Source: Nocardiopsis xinjiangensis YIM 90004 | GTDB taxonomy: Bacteria; Actinomycetota; Actinomycetes; Streptosporangiales; Streptosporangiaceae | Assembly (NCBI RefSeq): GCF_000341145.1 | Contig: NZ_ANBE01000003.1 | Span: 54,390 to 92,602 of the forward strand | DNA: 38,213 bases | Reading direction: 5' to 3' | In this document: piece after piece, positions 34,903 through 38,213 of the stretch | How the letters are laid out: each line of letters opens with the position of its first letter | Numbering within the stretch: position 1 is the stretch's first letter | Notes under the pieces: generated by a model | Told to the model about the DNA's origin: nothing | What the model saw: the letters and a program-made list of their open reading frames with translations, nothing else | Databases searched by the model: none | Made by a program: the position numbers and the translations under genes

Positions 34903-34929
34903 GGCCCGCTCGGGCGGACCGAGCGGGCC
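34903..34929 (-). terminator. Terminator after the mycosin-like gene
   Basis: A perfect 11-bp stem GGCCCGCTCGG with its complement and a 5-nt loop, 12 bp past the stop. Confidence 0.8.
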
Positions 34930-34940
34930 GGGCGGCGGGG

Positions 34941-36098
34941 TCAGCTCTTGCGGGGTTTGCGGCGCCGGCCGCCCTTCTGGCGGCGCGCGGGCTGCTCCTC
35001 GGCAGCACGGTCGGCGGCGAGCCGCTCATCCTCCTCGCGGCGTTCGGCCTCGACCCCGTAGGGGTCGCGGGAGGAACGGCGTACCCACAGGGCCACAGCG
35101 AGGATCCCGAACACCAGGACGGCGCCGACGACCGCGAACCACGCCCAGACCGGGACGGCCGGTTCCTCGCCGGCCTCCAGAGCGAGGTCCTCGTCGATGA
35201 TCCCGTCGCCCCCGGTCACCTGAGCGGCCTGTTCGTGCGCGGTGGGCAGGTCGAGCGCGGGAAGACCGCCCGGGCCCTCCTGCGCCCCTTGGACGACGAC
35301 CTCGCGCACCTGCTCGGGCGAGAGCTGCGGGTACTCCGCACGCAGCAGGGCGATCCCGCCGGCGGCGAGGGCGGCGGCGTACGGGGCACCGCTGACCTGG
35401 GTCTCGCCCAAGTCCGGGCCGGCGGTGTAGAGCTGGTCGCCGGGCGCGGTCAGCTCGATCTGCGCCGCACCGGGGGAACCGGAGACCAGTTGCCCGTCCT
35501 GGTCGGTGCCGGCGACCGAGATGACGTTGGGGTCGTCGCCACCTGCGGGCCCGACCACGACCACACCGTCCGCCACCGCAGCACGGGTCTCCTCGACCAG
35601 GTCGGCGTCTGTGGAGGGCAGGAGAATGACCTGCGAGTCCTGGGACGCGGTACGGATGGCCGCACCCATCTCGTCCTCGGTGGGCAGGGCCAGAAGCCCG
35701 GCTTCGGGGGCCACGCCCAGCACACCGCCGTCGGCGTCCATACCGTGGCCGTGGCCGACGACCAGGCCGCCGAGTTCCGTGCCGAGGTCCATCTCCTCGG
35801 TGTTCTCACCGTGGTCGGTGTTGACGGTGACGTTGTCCCTGAGGTCAGGGTGGTCCTCCATGACCGAGGGCCCCGGGATCGCCACCGTGGTCCCGTGCCC
35901 CTGGGTCTGCTCCCACAACTCCGCGGCACCGATCGCGCTCTGGCCCCACTGGTCGGGCCGGAAGTCGGGGGGACCCTCGACCTGGGCGGCGGCCGGCACA
36001 GATGTGACTCCGAGCACCGTGACGATCGCACACGAGGCGGCGACCCCCCTGATCCCCCGTCGTGTGTGCGTCTTGTTACGGCTGTTTCCCCCGAGCAC
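34941..36098 (-). CDS. Mycosin-like S8 protein with no catalytic triad (pseudoprotease)
   Basis: 385 residues from GTG 36098, with AGGGAG 7 nt upstream. It has an N-terminal signal sequence (GVAASCAIVTVLGVTSVPAA, cut near AAAQ), a subtilisin-fold domain and a C-terminal membrane helix (WAWFAVVGAVLVFGILAVAL) with a basic tail. This is the layout of mycosin (MycP), the type VII secretion protease. All three catalytic residues are replaced. The Asp strand reads TTVAIPGPSVMEDHPDL where VID-S/T-G is expected; the HGT block reads DLGTELGGLVVG; and the GTS-x-A-A-P block reads VSGAPYAAALAAGG. Supporting blocks (QWGQSAIGAAELW, GVAPEA, DGVVVVGPAGG) are well preserved, so the fold is probably maintained. 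No other type VII gene is near. Confidence 0.85.
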   Translation of the reverse strand: MLGGNSRNKTHTRRGIRGVAASCAIVTVLGVTSVPAAAQVEGPPDFRPDQWGQSAIGAAELWEQTQGHGTTVAIPGPSVMEDHPDLRDNVTVNTDHGENTEEMDLGTELGGLVVGHGHGMDADGGVLGVAPEAGLLALPTEDEMGAAIRTASQDSQVILLPSTDADLVEETRAAVADGVVVVGPAGGDDPNVISVAGTDQDGQLVSGSPGAAQIELTAPGDQLYTAGPDLGETQVSGAPYAAALAAGGIALLRAEYPQLSPEQVREVVVQGAQEGPGGLPALDLPTAHEQAAQVTGGDGIIDEDLALEAGEEPAVPVWAWFAVVGAVLVFGILAVALWVRRSSRDPYGVEAERREEDERLAADRAAEEQPARRQKGGRRRKPRKS

Positions 36099-36328
36099 GT
36101 CAGGCTCCCTCGAACGATACGGTCGACGTTCCACGCGGCCCTCCCGGGACCTCCGCAATTCTGTCACGAGCACAGGATCACAGCGTGGGCAAGTGGCCCG
36201 AGGGGTAGGGAACGCAACTGTATCCCGGCTGCCATTCATGGGTTTTCCACCCTCCACGCGGCATGTCGAGTCGCTAACATGAGTCGCGCCGATCCGGACA
36301 AACCAATTTCCCGTCCAGGGGGTGTCCC

Positions 36329-36613
36329 ATGCCGATTATCGGTCCGTCCGGCGACGGCCAGTCGGCCCTCGCCGAGCGCGAAGAGCGCATCCTCGCCTTC
36401 GAACGCCAGTGGTGGAAGTTCGAGGGCTCCAAGGAACAGGCGATCCGCGACGAGTTCGGCTTCTCGCCGACCCGTTACTACCAGCTCCTCAACGGTCTGG
36501 TGGAGCGTCCCGAGGCGCTCGCCTTCGACCCATTGACCGTCAAACGGCTGCGCCGTCTGCGCGCGGACCGCCGCCGTCAGCGCAACGCCCGCCAACTGGG
36601 TATCCGGCTCTGA
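36329..36613 (+). CDS. DUF3263 protein, helix-turn-helix-like
   Basis: 94 residues from ATG 36329, with AGGGGG 6-7 nt upstream. REERILAFERQWWKFEGSKE, then AIRDEFGFSPTRYYQLLNGL, is the DUF3263 signature: a short helical domain that looks like a small DNA-binding fold, ending in a very basic helix (RLRRLRADRRRQRNAR). I recall this gene beside otsB in other actinobacteria, as here (30 bp gap), so it may regulate or be co-expressed with trehalose synthesis. It is divergent from the mycosin-like gene. A -10-like TAACAT lies at 36275-36280, with no clear -35. Confidence 0.85.
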   Translation: MPIIGPSGDGQSALAEREERILAFERQWWKFEGSKEQAIRDEFGFSPTRYYQLLNGLVERPEALAFDPLTVKRLRRLRADRRRQRNARQLGIRL

Positions 36614-36643
36614 GCACTGCCGCGACCACCCTGGAGAGACCGC

Positions 36644-37471
36644 ATGGCCCTGCCCTCACCGCGTACCGACGCCGGACACCACGGCCTGGACACGTTCCGC
36701 TCCTCCCCCGACCGGGCCCTGGCCGCCTTCGATTTCGACGGCACACTCGCCCCGATCGTCGATGACCCCCGCACCTCGGCCCCTCACCCCGGGATCGTTC
36801 CGGCTCTGACCGCTCTCGCCGCCCATGTCGGGGCCGTCGCGGTCGTCACCGGCCGCCCCGCGGAAACCGCCGTGCTCCTGGGAGGCCTGGCCGAGGTGCC
36901 CGGCATCGTCGTGCTCGGCCACTACGGGGCCGAGCGGTGGGCCGAGGGCCGGGTGATCGCCGCGGACCCGCCACCGGGGGTGAACCTGGTGCGCGAGCAA
37001 CTACCCGCGCTGGTGGACTCCGCGGGCGCTCCCGAGGGCACGTGGATCGAGGACAAGGGCCGGTCGCTGGCGGTACACACCCGCCGGGCCACCGACCCCG
37101 ACACTGCGCTCGAACTGCTGCGCCCGCACCTGGAGCGTCTCGCCGAGCGCGCCGGGCTGGTCACCGAACCCGGGCGCATGGTGATCGAACTCCGCCCACA
37201 GGGCGTGGACAAGGGCGCGGCCCTGACCTCACTGGCCCACGGGACCGCCGCGCGCTCGGTGCTCTACGCCGGAGACGACCTCGGTGACCTACCCGCCTTC
37301 GGCGCCGTGGCCGCGCTCCGAGAGGAAGGAGTGCCCGGTGTGACGGTATGTTCGGCCTCCGAGGAGGTCCCGGAGGTCGCTTCCCGGGCCGATCTCGTCG
37401 TTCCGGGCCCGGAAGGGCTCGCCGAACTCCTGGGGGATCTGCTCGCCGCCCTGCGCACCCCCGCCCCCTGA
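36644..37471 (+). CDS. otsB: Trehalose-6-phosphate phosphatase
   Basis: 275 residues, HAD superfamily. It removes phosphate from trehalose 6-phosphate, the step after OtsA. Motif I is LAAFDFDGTLAPIVDDP (nucleophile Asp and acid Asp, near residues 29-31), motif II is VAVVTGRPAE, the cap region includes GHYGAERW and WIEDKGRSLAVHTR, and motif III/IV are VDKGAALTSL and VLYAGDDLGDLPAF. The gene is complete and follows the DUF3263 gene by 30 bp, so they are probably one operon. It converges with the serine hydrolase gene. Confidence 0.95.
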   Translation: MALPSPRTDAGHHGLDTFRSSPDRALAAFDFDGTLAPIVDDPRTSAPHPGIVPALTALAAHVGAVAVVTGRPAETAVLLGGLAEVPGIVVLGHYGAERWAEGRVIAADPPPGVNLVREQLPALVDSAGAPEGTWIEDKGRSLAVHTRRATDPDTALELLRPHLERLAERAGLVTEPGRMVIELRPQGVDKGAALTSLAHGTAARSVLYAGDDLGDLPAFGAVAALREEGVPGVTVCSASEEVPEVASRADLVVPGPEGLAELLGDLLAALRTPAP

Positions 37472-37512
37472 GTCCCCGGGCGAGGATGCACACGTCCCCT
37501 GCTTCCCAGCAC

Positions 37513-38213
37513 TCAGGTCTGTGAGTCGTGGGACTGCGGCACCAGCGCCGCACGTGCGGCCGCCCGCAGGTCGGTCAACCCCGTGCGGTCGCGGCCGTAG
37601 TGCACCGCGTTGGTCAGCACCCCCACGTAACGGCCGCTGCGGGGATGCATGAACAGGCCCGTCCCGGTGAACCCGTTGTGGTAGACGATCCCCTCGGGCG
37701 TGACCAGCCACCCCAACCCGCGCGAGATCCGGTGCCCCGCGTCCACGTGCGGCTGCCAACTGGCACGCACGAACGGTTTCGGCACCGGACCGCGGCCGCC
37801 CTCGTGCACCCGCAACATCTCCCGCGCGAACGCCCCCAGGTCGATCGCGGTGGTGAACGCCCCCGCGTGACCGGCGACCCCTCCCATGAGCGCGGCCGCC
37901 TCGTCGTGCACCACACCCCAATCGGGCGCGGCACCGACCAAGCGGCGCTCGGTGGGGGCCACGGAGGGTGAACGTCCCAACGGCCCGTAGGAGGTCGAGC
38001 GCATGCCCATCTCCTCCCACAGGTCCTCGGCCAGTCGTTCCAACCCCGTGCCGTACAGGTTCTCCAGCACGAGCCCGAGGAGGATGAACCCCTGGTCGAT
38101 GTACTGGTAGCCGGGTTCCTCCAAGGGGTCGGACAGGATCGCCTCCGCCAGATGCTGCCCCGTGCCCACGTGCCGCTCCAACCACGTGACCTGGTTGAGG
38201 CGGCTGGTGTGGG
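37513..38213 (-). CDS. Beta-lactamase-fold serine hydrolase (class C/EstB type), C-terminal part
   Basis: At least 232 residues; the gene enters from the right edge, so the start and the SxxK nucleophile region are outside. The frame is open to the edge and begins with HTSRLNQV, the usual HTS block after the active site. YQYIDQGFILLGLVLE occupies the Y-x-N/Y-x-D position, VAGHAGAFTTAIDLGAF and the late YHNGFTGTGLFMHPRSG (HxG, the equivalent of KTG) fit the family. Such proteins act as esterases, peptidases or amidases, often on cell-wall material. The substrate is unknown. Confidence 0.85.
   Translation of the reverse strand, partial: HTSRLNQVTWLERHVGTGQHLAEAILSDPLEEPGYQYIDQGFILLGLVLENLYGTGLERLAEDLWEEMGMRSTSYGPLGRSPSVAPTERRLVGAAPDWGVVHDEAAALMGGVAGHAGAFTTAIDLGAFAREMLRVHEGGRGPVPKPFVRASWQPHVDAGHRISRGLGWLVTPEGIVYHNGFTGTGLFMHPRSGRYVGVLTNAVHYGRDRTGLTDLRAAARAALVPQSHDSQT

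Noticed and set aside
34941..36098. Mycosin-like gene as evidence for a type VII secretion locus
   Set aside because: No EccB, EccC, EccD, EccE or WXG100 gene is present in the window.

Overview
The window looks like chromosomal DNA of a high-GC actinobacterium, probably of the Nocardiopsis/Streptomonospora type. I infer this from strong GC bias at third codon positions, frequent GTG starts, leaderless-looking promoters, and actinobacterial families (DUF3027, DUF3263, DUF574-type methyltransferase, a mycosin-like protein, a CysO-like sulfur carrier, HrcA/CIRCE control of groEL). The genus is inferred from remembered protein similarity, not from a search.

Layout. 1-3.1 kb (minus): start of a GHKL ATPase-like protein, a DUF3027 protein, an extended cold-shock protein and a two-part membrane protein. 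3.3-10.4 kb (plus): a helicase-associated XPB-like protein, three small dispanin-like membrane proteins, the XPB helicase and a DUF574-type methyltransferase. 10.4-11.5 kb: a small membrane protein and a scar where an R2lox oxidase gene and a metal P-type ATPase gene, facing each other, were both cut short. 11.5-16.1 kb: a CPBP protease and a two-gene heterodimeric ABC exporter. 16.1-18.8 kb: a Uma2 gene bracketed by two copies of the same terminator, then groEL with two CIRCE operators. 18.9-26.3 kb: Tag glycosylase, a PucR regulator with a phosphodiesterase-like gene, divergent from an MFS transporter and an amidohydrolase, then a GNAT acetyltransferase. 26.3-29.8 kb: a graveyard (KAS III fragment, frameshifted FtsX permease, TetR remnant) bracketed by a 43-44 bp direct repeat that contains a terminator. 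29.8-38.2 kb: CysO-like carrier and threonine synthase under a SAM-I riboswitch; the trehalose genes otsA and otsB with a DUF3263 gene, separated by GrpB, a methyltransferase and a mycosin-like protein that has lost its catalytic triad; and the edge of a beta-lactamase-fold serine hydrolase.

How the genes work together. otsA and otsB form the two-step trehalose pathway. thrC and the sulfur carrier share a transcript whose leader senses S-adenosylmethionine, linking threonine synthesis to methionine/SAM status. PucR probably controls the uptake-plus-hydrolysis pair divergent from it. The most unusual features are the two places where a terminator hairpin is duplicated around inserted DNA, the SAM-I leader on thrC, the triad-less mycosin, and the ABC exporter whose two subunits have complementary defects in their ATPase motifs.
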